Shown here: positions 35,104 through 46,452 of the stretch, one piece after another
How the letters are laid out: each line of letters begins with the position of its first letter
Numbering within the stretch: position 1 is the first letter of the stretch
NCBI GenBank assembly: GCA_001931875.2
Contig: MSJH02000808.1
Span: 62,001 to 126,000, forward strand
Length of the DNA: 64,000 nucleotides
From: Byssochlamys sp. IMV 00236
Taxonomy: Eukaryota; Ascomycota; Eurotiomycetes; Eurotiales; Thermoascaceae
Direction: 5' to 3'
Program-made: the position numbers and the translations under genes
The notes under the pieces: model-generated
Told to the model about the DNA's origin: nothing
The model's input: only the letters and a program-made list of their open reading frames with translations
The model's database searches: none

Positions 35104-36507
35104 GTTGCCGTTGAGGAAGTGGCCTGCGACTTGATCCCAGCCCTTCCACTCATAAAGCGGACTCCCACTTGAACGAATACCACACAGAGAGACAATAGTC
35201 CTATCCAGGTACAAGATGCCTCAGAAGAATGCCGACTTTGCAGTCTGAGACATCAGAATGATAACGATAATGTTGATGTTAAAAACCCACTCATAAGTGC
35301 AGGAAGAGAGACAATTGCAAAGTGGCAGTCATCACGGCGCTATCAACGAACAAAGGCCCTCTGTCGTTTCTATGGCGATTAGTTGCGATTAGTGCCTTGG
35401 AGCTGCGGATGCGTACATGGCCATAGAGGGGCAGACGGCCTCAGGCCAGACAGGCAGGGGAAAGCACAGAAATAAAGGGAAATCAGAGCCCACGCCAGCA
35501 TGAACTGGGATTAGACTATAGTGCCTTTTTTTCTGCGACGGTCGGCACATGTCCACAGCCACCGGCTCTGCGGAATAGCAAGGATCCGCACTATTATCCT
35601 AGATAGTGCGAGCTGCGAACTCACCATCCAGGGGTTTTCCCTTGGAGGCGGAACAATGATCGACTCATGGAGATAGAAAAGAATGGATGATGGACAATAT
35701 AACAAGACCAAGTCAGAATCTCCGAAGGCTTGAAACAACCAAAAATACATTGGCAGATGGGTTCTGTAGGTATTTTTTTTGTGGGTGAGATTATTCCGTC
35801 CCAAGTTTCGGGCTAGATATGTTGACGCGGGCCGATCCCGGTGCTCCACCTCCACCGTCTTTAAAACGTTGCGATCCCGCTGGGAAGAGAACCATGAGAC
35901 ATGATGCTACCAGATGGAGAGAATTCAGCTTGTACTACTTGATCACATATAAAAAGAGAGCTGATTCCAACATAATTCATATTACAGTATTGCCGTCCCC
36001 ATGACCTGTTGTCAAGTAAGTAGGTGGCTTTCCGGGCGGGTGCTTAAGCAGCGTTCTCATGGCATTCTCTTTATGATGTCGAGAGAAGCGATGAAAGCAG
36101 AGCTTCTTGCACTTTAGTACTTCGTGGAAGTAGGTTATGAAATTACTCGAACAGCAGCATTTCGGAGAATGTGAGCTTGGCAGCTCATTACTCGTTTCTC
36201 ATGCATAGATGACGTCCACTCCCCTCTTGTTCTTTTTTACTTTTCCTTTTCGGAATGCTCCAAGGAGGATAGATCGTGAATATACGTAATCATTATAGAG
36301 ATAAATTATTACACACCAGCAAGAGCCGATCGTAAGAAATAGAGCACACACACTCATCAAGAAAAACATAGCCTCGTAAACGTAACATGGGCACGACGAC
36401 ATACATAGACCAGTTAACAAAAGACAGGACCATAAAGGAAGAAGCTCTAGATTCGACTCTCTATACCAAGAAAGGGAAAGAAAAGGCCAGCAGCAGTCGA
36501 GATTCTC
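35104..36507. other. Intergenic, 1.4 kb
   Basis: This is the promoter side of the RNA-dependent RNA polymerase gene and 3' side of the permease gene. Only short frames are present; nothing else is recognised. Confidence 0.5.
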
Positions 36508-38416
36508 CTAGAACAGCCACGAAATAAAAATATTGTAGACCCAATTGCGCTGCTGGTGCTTCGTTTCGGCTGCCTTACGGGCCTCATACTCTGCTTCTTC
36601 GCGATCGATGGCATCCTTGCCTGTCCAGAGGTCTGCTTCGTGCGGTTTGACGCCTTTGGACTTCATGATGATCTTGTAACCGAATATGAGGATGAGGTAT
36701 AGAGGAATGCCAAGGTAACCAGTAATGAAGTTCTTGTAGTCGAAGTGGCCGTATTTGAAGACATCATAGTTCTTGGTGAACGCGATGATGATGCAGAATA
36801 TCAGGGCAGCCCAGGATCCTAGAGCTCCAAAAGGAGCCTTGTAGGCGAGCGTAGACTCGGGGACGTGCTGGGCCTTGCGGGCTCGGATGAAATAAAGGTG
36901 GGTGACCAAAATGGAAATCCAGGTCAAAAGGCCGAAGATTGTGACCAGGTTGACGAAATACTGGAATACGGTCGTCGAGCTTGACGAAACGTTCATGTAT
37001 GCCAGAAGACAAAAGAGTGAGGAGAGTCCCAATGCGTAGATAGGCACTCCTCTGCGATCCGTCCGGGCCAGGATCCTAGGTGCCTTGCCTTCCCTCGCCA
37101 GACCGTAGATTGTCCTGGTCGCGATATACAGGTCTGAGTTTGATGCAGAAAAGACAAAGACCAAAATACACGCGTTGAGGATATCGGGAAGAGCAGGGAT
37201 AGTGGCAAGCTTGATCGCCACAACGAATGGTGAAGCGGCGGCGGAGTTCGAAGCCTTGGTTGCGAAAATGAGTTCGTGCGAATTATACGGAACCAGCATG
37301 CCGAGCAGGAGAACACTCAGAATATAGAAAACCAAGATTCGATAGAAGGTGAGTTTGATCGCACGTGGGATCGTCTTTCGAGGGTTCTGAGCCTCTCCGA
37401 CAGTCACACCGACCAGTTCTGTGCCGAGATAGGCGAATGTGGCCGACACCATGGTGGCCCAGAGTGCGTAAAATCTACCAGCAGCTCCAGTATCAATGTA
37501 CGTATTGAACGCCCCTGGGTTGTTCCAATAGCGGAAGCCCTTCCTGTCGTGATCGGGACCGCCTCCCAGTGCCAAAATCAGAGACAAAAGGATAAGGCCC
37601 AGGATGACAACGACCTTGAACGAGGATAACCAGAACTCGAATTCACCGAAGAATCTAATTCCGAAGTAGTTGATGCTGACAATCAATACCAGGAATATCG
37701 TGATCCAGACACCTGGATTCACCTTTTCACGGTCCAGCCAGTACGTTATCACCATTGCGCCGGCGGTCAATTGGTTTGGCGTAGTGATGATATATTTAAA
37801 CCAGTATCTGTAGTATCGATATTAGCCTCCTAGAATCAGAATGGGTGTCCAGTGGCAGACTTACGTCCAACCCAAAGTAAAACCGAGAGCTGGGTCGCAG
37901 AAACGAACGGCGTAGCCAGTGAAGCCAGAAGGCAGTGGGAGCCATGCAGCCATCTCTCCAAGCGCACACATGACGAGATAGACGACGAAGCCGACGATCG
38001 AGTAAGAGATCAAAATAGAAGCAGGCTACATGGGTTGAAATTAGAACTGTATTTCTTCGTGATCTAAATCACTTACCCCAGCCCTACAGGGAATCGTTAG
38101 CACATAAAGATCCCCCTTCGGTAGGTTCCAGATTGACTTACTTTGCAAGAGCACTTCCAGTATTAATAATAAGGCCAGTCCCAATAGCACCACCGATAGC
38201 TTCTAGAGTCAGTTACATGATAAAACATCTTCTGCAGTTACTCCACTTACCGATCATTGTAATATGACGAGCCTTGAGCCCCCGGTGGAGGTCAACGTGG
38301 GGTTCATCGTGAACAGTGATACCCTCTTCGGAGGCAAAGGTAGTACCAATTTCGTGCTCATTCTTCGACGGACTTATTGTTGACGAACTGTCTGTTCTGC
38401 GTTGCCAAATTCCCAT
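36508..38416 (-). CDS. Amino-acid permease, APC family (563 aa, 5 exons incl. 7-nt exon)
   Basis: Exons in coding order are 38416-38251, 38199-38142, 38083-38077, 38025-37865 and 37807-36508 (564 codons). A hydrophilic cytoplasmic N-terminus leads into the family signature LKARHITMIAIGGAIGTGLII. KAGPASILISYSIVGFVVYLV, MCALGEMAAWLPLPSGFTGY and FTLGWTYWFKYIITTPNQL follow. These match fungal amino-acid/proton symporters of the YAT group, and about twelve membrane helices are evident. The third exon is only GGCTGGG. It supplies the end of the Lys codon and Ala-Gly of KAGP, and skipping it breaks the reading frame. Exon 2 uses the acceptor ending AAG (38200-38202) so that MIAIGG is kept. C-terminal motifs (GEAQNPRKTIPRAIK, FSASNSDLYIATRTIYGLA) are standard. 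It should import amino acids at the plasma membrane; specificity is not predictable. Confidence 0.92.
38077..38083 (-). other. 7-nt micro-exon of the permease gene
   Basis: Sense sequence GGCTGGG lies between acceptor CTGTAG and donor GTAAGTGA. It is required to restore KAGPAS and the downstream frame; gene prediction could easily miss it. Confidence 0.8.
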
Positions 38417-40192
38417 CTTGACTGGTTAACCCCGGGAATGGCAGGGTTTACCATAAAAAGCGACGTAGCTGAGGATGTTGACCCGCCAAAAAAAAGGCTG
38501 CGAAATTGCCCTTTCCTGAGATTGGGATTAAATAGCAACGAATGACCCCAAGGAGCTGCAGAGAATACCTGGCACTTCCTCTTCAGCCCGGGGCGCACAC
38601 GAACAGGTGTGTAGCCTCCACGTGCCAGAGAAACCGCAAGGTATGTCTTTGGCGTACGTTGGGCGGTAAATATTGATAAGATTGAGTATTCACAAGGGAA
38701 AGGGTAGTTATAGAGAAGAGAAAGAGGACATGGGCTGCTGGTGAGATTTGTATCCCGGTGTATAAAGAGCAGGAAGGAGCTAGGGCATCCCGCACCCTGG
38801 GCTTCTTTCGAATTATCGAATATTATTATCCCTCACGGTGAACACCAGCCTTCTGGTACATTTTGAGCCGCGGTATCAGCCTAGCCGCCGGCCTTTTGGA
38901 GCCAAGAAAACATGGGAATTGAGGGCGCCAACCATAACATGATATTGCACGCCACAGGGCGGGTTAGCACGAGGCTCTGGCCGCCTGGGCGTACAAGTAC
39001 GCGGTTGGATGGTCCAGTTCCTTAATCACCATGAAGGGCCTGATCAGGAATCGTTCGAGATGATTACGAACTGTCCATGGATCAATGTTGGTTGCCCACT
39101 GCTAGAGCCACGGATCACCTGTGCAATCCAACGGACTCGATATATGCATCTCACAAAGAGGCGCGCACCCTTCACCCGCACCAAGACACCTTACATTTTG
39201 GCCTATAAGCTCTTGCTAACGATCTCTTATCTCTCAATCTTAGATCTGACAATGCCCAGACTCAACTTAACCTAAGAAGGCACCGGGCCCGCTAAGAGAA
39301 AACACTGAGACTGATAAGAGCTTCAATGCTGCATATTATTGATCTCTGCTTCTGCAAATTCTGACACAGAAACAGACCCCACAACGCTCGATCTAGAAAA
39401 CACCAGACTCTGCCCAGAGATTATTGTCACCCGCAAAACCGCTACACAGACAAAAGAATCTACAATATGGTTGAACTAGGCAGATTACCCCGTCCATAGC
39501 CGTGTATATCCGTCAGCCAAGAAAGCCATGCAATATCACTAAATATTCCGCCGCTTCTTGGCATCATTTTTCCACCCAGTCTGTTCAGATGGTTGAGTCG
39601 GTTATCTACGAGTAGTGAAGCTTCGCTTGGCGTCCCTAACAATCTGCCAGGTGCAGGATACACGCCCCGTGCCCGACCAGGTGAAGAGGTTTCACCCTCC
39701 TGGACAAGGCTGTCATTGCACCCTCATTACACCCTCCGCCAGGCTCAGCACAGGGAAGATACGAAGACGGAGGTCAGCGGGCATGAATAATAGTCAGATC
39801 ATGCTCTCTGAACTCTAGTTGCCTAGCATTTCAACGCGTCACCGCATGATTTTAACCCATTAGGCAACTGTTTATGTCCCTAAAGTCATTGTTGTAATAA
39901 TAGAAACTCGGGGGAGAAACTGAAGCTCTATTCCACCGAATGGGCAGGAGTTATAAACTACCGTAGGCAGTACAAGCTGGCAGTATAGCTGTCTCAGTTT
40001 TGAATCATTTCGACCTTCTTTTCTAGTCCAAATAATTCATTAAAATGACCCAAGACTAGCATCGGATATATCGCTTGGTCGCAGCGCAGTTGTTGGAAAT
40101 CCCTGTGAACTGTGCGACCTGCTCTCTGAAGCTGTCCATGATGCAGTCTATCCAGTCGTGAAGTAAACCTTCCATGGCAAACTTCATTGAAT
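38417..40192. other. Intergenic, 1.8 kb
   Basis: This is upstream of the permease and downstream of the AlkB-like gene. A 68-codon frame at 39994-40200 (-) overlaps the AlkB-like stop and has no features of a gene. Nothing else is supported. Confidence 0.5.
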
Positions 40193-40888
40193 CTAAGCAA
40201 CAGCGCTCTCAGCGCTAGCTTTCTCTGCTAACTCTTTTAATGACCTCTTCTCCTTTTCGATTCCATTCCGTCGCTGAGCTGTATCACAAAGCTCGATGTT
40301 CCCACATTCGCATTCACCACTCTTCCTGACCCAGCGGTATGTGATGCTCCATCGGTCGCCTCGCGGTCTAACCGTTCCGTCCTCAAGGATGTCGTTCTTG
40401 CGCTTTTTAATCCCATGGGTCCAATGCAGTCTCGAATCACCGGTCATTTGCATCATAGCCCGTGGAGTCAAATCAACATCCACCCGCTGCTCACCCTTTC
40501 GGAACTGCATGATGACCGGTGCACCAAAGGACAACGCGTAGAGCTGATCATAAGGCCCATGCGCGTCTACATGCGGCGGAATACCACTGCCAGGCGGATA
40601 ATACTGCAGACAGACCTGGTCGGGCGGTCTATCTTCAGTAGTCGGAATAAGCGGCTGAAGCCATTCGGGAAACTCCTTGTATGGGATATCTGGATCTATG
40701 CCAAATGTTTTATAGTCGAATGTGTAGCCGTAATGTAGTGATATGCGTCCAGAGCGATCAGGCCATTTTAGGTCGTTGAGGAAGATCGAGATGAGACGCT
40801 GCTCGTGCTCGGCGGTGACGAAGTCATCTTGCCAGAAGATGCCTCGCGGCTCGATGGGCAGCTCTTTGAATTCATTTTGCTCCTCCAT
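40193..40888 (-). CDS. AlkB-like Fe(II)/2-oxoglutarate dioxygenase (231 aa)
   Basis: The gene is a single exon. The jelly-roll oxygenase domain is complete. Iron ligands are His106 and Asp108 (PPHVDAHGPYDQLY) and His158 (RLHWTHGI). The 2-oxoglutarate arginines are in RGDRWSITYRW (Arg179 and Arg185). Upstream conserved parts include FGIDPDIPYKEFPEWLQPL and VCLQYYPPGSGIPPH. The overall pattern is that of fungal ALKBH8/ALKBH4-like members rather than bacterial DNA-repair AlkB, so the substrate may be tRNA or protein. A short Cys-rich tail (GECECGNIELC) follows the core and then a charged helix. The start ATG at 40888 gives a compact N-terminus without extra domains. There is no RNA-recognition or methyltransferase domain as in animal ALKBH8. 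No operon-like link with neighbours is evident. Confidence 0.88.
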   Translation of the reverse strand: MEEQNEFKELPIEPRGIFWQDDFVTAEHEQRLISIFLNDLKWPDRSGRISLHYGYTFDYKTFGIDPDIPYKEFPEWLQPLIPTTEDRPPDQVCLQYYPPGSGIPPHVDAHGPYDQLYALSFGAPVIMQFRKGEQRVDVDLTPRAMMQMTGDSRLHWTHGIKKRKNDILEDGTVRPRGDRWSITYRWVRKSGECECGNIELCDTAQRRNGIEKEKRSLKELAEKASAESAVA

Positions 40889-41284
40889 CCCCCGTCTCCC
40901 TTATCGGTGGATGCGGTGATGAAGAATTAAAAGAAAATGATATTCGTCTGCACGTGATGGCGAAGCTTTTTTTCCCTTTAATGGTTTGCGGCCCCACAGT
41001 CTACTTAAGCAATCCGAAGGCAGATCTGGAGTTCCGTTCTATCACGCATGTTTGAATGGACTGTTCGATATATTGTATTTATTCTATCGCTTCATGTTGA
41101 TATGGCATTTGTGGTGCCCTGTCTTTTGTCATTGGGAGAAAACGGTGACTATAAATCGAAGAACAGCGAAACCTAGCGATGAACCCCCGGCCTGCGTTCG
41201 CTCTGTTCAACCCAGCCCAAGGTGCCGTAGATCTAAGCACTTTCCATGCCCCTCCACCCCAATCCTCACATCAGTAACAAACGT
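40889..41284. other. Intergenic, 396 bp
   Basis: Promoter of the AlkB-like gene and 3' end of the short-chain dehydrogenase gene, both on the minus strand. No other feature is seen. Confidence 0.5.
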
Positions 41285-42339
41285 TTACTGACATGTATAT
41301 CCGCCATCAACAGGAAGAGAAACCCCAGTCATCCAAGAATTCTCATCACTAGCTAAGAACACAGCTGCATTTGCAATATAATCCGGTTTACCAATTCCAC
41401 GGAAAGCATGTCTCGCAAATAGTGCTCCTCTTATCGTCGCATCCTGAATGAATGGTGCTTCATTGATAAGCGGTGTCTCCACGACTATTTTCTAGATATT
41501 AGCACTGGCCGCGCAGTTTGATCAGGGTTTTACTCACAGCCTGGACACAGAGCGTTGACTTGTACTCCGTACGGAGCACAGTCGATGGCAGCGGCTTTGG
41601 TCAAGCCGCACACGCTATGCTTTGATGCAATATAGCTCGCTGGAAACTAGCGTCAGTGATTGTTCATTCATAATGTCACCACGGTACAGTATTTCGTTCT
41701 GGGCGACTGCTTACCGGCCATCCCAAACCCTCGAAGTCCCGCTATACTAGCGACATTAATAATTCTTCCTCGACTTCCACTAGGCAATGGAGCTTGTTCG
41801 ATCATCTGACGACTGGCATATTTGGTGCCCAGGAAGACACCGCGGGAGTTGACACTGAGGACCTGGTCCCATGTCGATTCGTCAGTGTCCCAGATGGGAG
41901 CGGGATGTTGACCTTCCGGGGCAATTCCCGCATTGTTGACAAAGCTTCAGGAAGGTTAGATGTAAGGTGGTCGAGAATGAATAAAGCGCAAAACCCCGCA
42001 GAGAATGATTAAGCGGGGTTATTAACTAAGTATGAGCGCAACCTACATATCAATGCGACCATACTTATCCACCGCTGTCTGGACAAGAGCTTTCATATCA
42101 TCTGTCTGCGACACATCGGTCTTACAGAACGTTGTCGTACCCCCCTCCTTGCTAATTATTTCGTGGGTTTGTAGCTCCTCGGCATTATTTGAGCTGATGT
42201 CTGAACAGACTACTGTGCACCCCTCCCTGTGATATGCTAGAGCGATGGCCCGCCCAATTCCGGATAAACTGCCCGTTATGACAGCTACCTTTCCTTGAAG
42301 GCGTTTGGGGGCAGAATTTGGAACGGCTGATGAGGACAT
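41285..42339 (-). CDS. Short-chain dehydrogenase/reductase (274 aa, 4 exons)
   Basis: Exons in coding order are 42339-42047, 41944-41715, 41639-41538 and 41484-41285 (275 codons). It is a classical SDR. The cofactor motif TGSLSGIG is at residues 22-29, with NNAG in [11 protein letters not shown], the catalytic Ser in INVASIAG and the YIASK Tyr/Lys pair straddling exon 3. The C-terminal [13 protein letters not shown] motif is present. VCSDIS at the end of beta-2 has an acidic Asp, which usually indicates NAD(H) rather than NADP(H) preference. The Met at 42339 gives a normal-length N-terminus. An in-frame upstream ATG at 42417 would add 26 residues (MITRRHDDLDASNSS...). The acceptor for exon 3 is TTTCCAG at 41640-41646, not the preceding GCTAG. 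Substrate cannot be told; many relatives are glucose/sorbitol or beta-ketoacyl reductase-like. Confidence 0.9.
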
Positions 42340-44352
42340 GGTTGTGAGGAAAACAGCAAGTGGCTTTTGGTAGGATGAATTCGATGCATCAAGGTCATCG
42401 TGTCTTCTTGTAATCATGGATTTTGGGGGCCTTCCCTACCCCTGATCAACCTCTCTTTCCGGATTAGGGATAGCTATGCGCATGGTGAGGTGTCTGGATG
42501 ATGATTGATCTGATAGCTGGCTAGTTAGAGCTAGGATTCTTCGCACGAACAAGAAGCAGCAGCAGCAGTAGCCTATTCAGTAACTCGGAGATATGACTAG
42601 TTTACGGGTCGACCCTTCTTAGAGTATAAATATCATTGTCAGAATGGAAAGGATTGTCAGACTACCTACCTAGTAATTATGGGAATAATCACCTTTTACT
42701 ATCTTTCTCTGCGTTCTACACCAGAAGAAGAATATATTCCCGCCCCCTCCTACTGCTGCTGCTATATATTTTAATTCTTCCTGTAATTTCCCCACGTGCG
42801 CTAAATGTCCGTGCGATGATAACCTTGCAGTGATAACCGTTGGACCCAGTTCCTGACGTTCTCGCTAAGTACCTAGGCTCGGGACCGTAGAATCAGTCCA
42901 CTAACTTACTCATGGTCTACTCCAGCCAGATGAATATGTTAAGCATTTCAGAAGAAGTATTCCTAAAACAGTACATCAATTCTTGATATTTAGAAGAATA
43001 TGCTCAGAGACCCAAACTTCGAACAAGTTCAACATTACATGGGATTCATCATGTATGTACATACATACACACGTCGAGCTAACTAGTCACCGCAGCACAT
43101 TCTTCCAGACCGAGGAATAAGTATCATGGACTTTGTACATACATACATACATACATACATATATTCCTACTCTACAACCCAGAACCGCTTACTTACTGAA
43201 CGAACTCCAGATAGATATTCTTTCTCATATGCATGCAACCTGCATAAATCGTACGGATGACTTTTTTGGGATGCAACCCCGCAGAACCACAGCGGGGAGA
43301 TTATTCCAATCCTTCATTTCATATACCACCGTGGAAGACATATTCTATGGGAAACCAGCTATTATGTTGATTTCAACCTCGGAAGAAGGACGCCATCAAA
43401 AGAAGAATACGGCAACGGCATGTAATATCCGTACCATGTCCGCGAGAATGTTTAGTGCAGGAATATCATGGCTTGCTTTTAATTGAAACAGAGATAACAA
43501 GTCACTTATCGACTTATATCTATCTAGCTTATTTCTTGGTTGGCTTTCACATGAGCTGGACTTCTTTATTCCTGACATAGTCATTCTGTTAGACTATAAA
43601 ATACTGTACATCAGTTTAGTTGAGATCATTCAAGCTGCTGTTTCGACAGCTATCATAGTCGGCGTAGAGTAAATGGGCTCTAGCATAGTTCGTTACAGGA
43701 TGGACCAACTAATCATCAATGTATCCAGACCAGAGATCGCATGGCTTTACACATGATACAGTACAAAAGTCGGGAGGTCGCACATATTCGCTACATATGC
43801 TACCTAGGTAGACACTGGAGCCACTATTAAACTTTAGGGCTTCGAAACCAAGTGAGGCAATTAAATGACTCTTATTTCATCTGTCAAGACAAACAAGTCT
43901 ATCACAACCCAGCGGGCATGGTGCCTATTGCTATCAACCGTCCATCCGTGTATCCATAGACCCAATAATAACTGACATGAGAGGAGAAAAACGAGACAAA
44001 CGGAGCGGAAATAGCCGCGATGGTATTTGAACAGGGAATGGAGAAATCACAGTAAAAATCAAAATTCACAACGCCCATATCGAAACCGTTCATGCATAAA
44101 GCGACGAGGGGATAAGCCTCGACTGTCGTCACTTCAAAATGCCCCAAACTGAAAACTGCAGTGGGGAGATCGAAAAGATAAAATGCCCAGGCATTCTATT
44201 GGCGAAGAAAGGTATGCTGTTGGTTGCAATTCGTGAGTTGAAGACGGCCACGCGACCGCAGGACCGTTCAAGCGGAAGGCGGGTATTTGGAGCTAGATAA
44301 ATAGAAAATAAGGTTCAGGAGGACTTTTCGAGGATTTGGATTCTAGAGTTTC
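42340..44352. other. Intergenic, 2.0 kb
   Basis: This is upstream of the SDR gene and downstream of the NmrA-like gene. It contains an (ACAT)n microsatellite at 43137-43160. Short frames here are low-complexity or overlap the repeat. No gene is supported. Confidence 0.5.
43137..43160. repeat. (ACAT)6 microsatellite
   Basis: Six exact ACAT units. A related run lies about 80 bp to the left (43050-43070). It is simple-sequence repeat in intergenic DNA. Confidence 0.85.
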
Positions 44353-45536
44353 TTACTCGAATCGCTTGATCCGGTCCGTGTAGATTCCCTTGGCAGAGCC
44401 AGAGAATACGTGCTTGAGGTAGTCCTCAAAGTTGCTGGGCTTGAAGTCGGGGTAGAGCTCCTTGGAGGTCAAGTAACCCAGGTACTTGGCGTACTCGGGC
44501 TTGTTGTCTCCACGGATACCCCACGACAGCTGGTACTCGGCGATGTATCGTGGAACGTACTTGGCAGGGTCGTACGGGTATGTCTCACTCGAAGCGCGGG
44601 CCGAGGCGACTCGGTCGAGAATTTCTTCCGCAGAGACCTGTCCGACGCCGTCAGCACGTGTTCCAAGTGAGTCGACTCCAAAGGTTTCACACTTACATGC
44701 TTGCGCTCGATCTGCTCTCCACTGATCTTCTCCAGCATATCGTAGATCTCGTTCTGGGTCAGAACGACGTCGTACGCGAACACCATCTTGTTCAACGTTC
44801 GCTCATCTGAGATGATCTTGGCGACGTAGTAGCCAATATCCCGAAGATCGGTGAGGGCGCTGGGGGTGTTTCCATCGCCGATGATCTCATCGTTGGACAT
44901 GGTCATGGCGTAGTCAATCTTTCCGGAGGCCAGTCTGGGGTAGGAGAACTGGTACCACCAGCCAACGTCGATGATGGTGTAAGGAAGCCATAGTTGCTTG
45001 ATGTGGTTGTAGACAATCTCTTTCTGTACGAGTTGGCGGATGGTTAGCCAAACAGAACTACCGTGCGACAGTCCCCTGGAAAGGTCACTCTGTCCCTACT
45101 CACCTGGTCACGAAGCCACATCACTCCTCCTGGAGGGGTGACGGGAATGAAGCCACAAGGCACGAACCGCTTGACCCCAGCCTTCTTGGCGGCCTTTGCA
45201 AGAGGCAGCTGCTCGAGTTGGTCCGCTGGACCAACGGTGCTGATGACGACATCAATGTCCTTCAGGGCCTCAAGGAGTTCATCCTCGGACGCGGTCATGT
45301 CGCACTGGCGGACCTTGACGCCCCGGTCCTGGAGCGCGGTCAGGGCCGGCTTGGCCACGGATCTAGGTCGAATGAGAGCATAAACCTCCTGTTGCGCACC
45401 GCAACGTTAGCAACAGGAACAGGTGTAGATTCGACCAGATGGAACTCACAAAGGTGCCAGCCTCGAGGAGACCGTTGGCAATGGAGCCACCCGTCTCACC
45501 AGTCGCTCCCACGAGCAGAACCTTAGTCGTCGACAT
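44353..45536 (-). CDS. NmrA-like / isoflavone-reductase-like NAD(P)-binding protein (327 aa, 4 exons)
   Basis: Exons in coding order are 45536-45450, 45388-45104, 45023-44697 and 44637-44353 (328 codons). All three introns lie between codons. The N-terminus carries the atypical-SDR nucleotide motif VLLVGATGETGGS. VYALIRPRSVAKP follows, then DVVISTVGPADQLEQL and KRFVPCGFIPVTPPGG. Then come LPYTIIDVGWWYQFSYPRL and the helical C-terminal lobe ending DRIKRFE. This is the layout of fungal NmrA-like and isoflavone-reductase/phenylcoumaran-reductase proteins, which bind NAD(P)(H) and act either as reductases or redox sensors. The canonical SDR catalytic Tyr-x3-Lys is not evident, as usual for the group. 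Codon choice is strongly C/G-ending compared with neighbours (many AAG, GAC, TAC), suggesting high expression. The substrate is unknown. Confidence 0.88.
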
Positions 45537-46205
45537 GTTGGGCGCGAGCGATATTCAGTGTAGTCAAAAGTGTCGTTGTAGATAGACAGAGTCCGTTTCT
45601 CTATCTGGGATTATCTAAGCCTCGTAGGAACGGGTCTAATGTCTCGAGTAGAGCAAGGTTCTAATGTCCACGTTCAAGACCGGCTTGATGAATGATTGAT
45701 TGAAAGAAAAGATAGAATGATGACAGAGAAATCTGAGGCAGCGGGAGATGAGGAACAGGCGACGTTATAAAGCAAGCGTGTCCCACTGCTTACCCACTCT
45801 GTACCATCCGGGACCGGGCGGTTGTGGGTCGTCTGGACAGTCCCAGGTTTTTTTTTCTCTCTCTTTTCTGCTGGACGAGGATGGCAAATTTCCCCCGCAA
45901 CTTGTGGGCTTGCAGGAAGCGCTGGATAGCGTCCGTTGCAGCGCGTGAGGATGAATGCGCTGTGGTTGGGTGGAAGTGGAATGGAGGAGAGAGTCGTCAG
46001 AGTGATTCAGTTGATGGGAAATCGATCTCTCTACAACTACAACTAGCATACTGAGTATCTACCATACAGAATTACAGGAAACGAAACAGAATACCATAAT
46101 AATACCAGAATAATACCACAATAATACGTTCCTAGCAGTAGCTCGTCGGCAGCCAAGAGGCGATCAGGGCCCGTTCGCTTCGGCATCCGAACTCTAACGG
46201 CGGCC

Positions 46206-46213
46206 TGACGTCA
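46206..46213. promoter_or_regulatory. CRE palindrome TGACGTCA
   Basis: This is an exact match to the bZIP/ATF site. It is about 670 bp upstream of the NmrA-like start codon and about 150 bp before a CT-rich stretch on the + strand. Its target is not clear. Confidence 0.4.
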
Positions 46214-46398
46214 CTGGCACACCACCCGATTTGGCGCGCAACGAGGAAAAATGGAAGGGCCGGCCGACTCTCTCTGGCTGGCCGAACCAGGAAACCACCA
46301 AAGCTTCTCCGTCCTTTAATTTCCTGTTCCCATTTCCTTTCTCTCTCTGATTACAGTATCATGGATGGTACTCTCAGTCTCTCGAGTTCCCTTTCACG

Positions 46399-46452
46399 CA
46401 TTCATTCATTCATATCTTCATTCAACTTAATTCATTCAACGCATTCATTGAT
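46399..46452. repeat. Degenerate ATTC/CATT tandem repeat
   Basis: Repeated ATTC units with interruptions (ATTCATTCATTCATATCTTC and so on) on the + strand, immediately before a GC-rich island. Confidence 0.65.
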
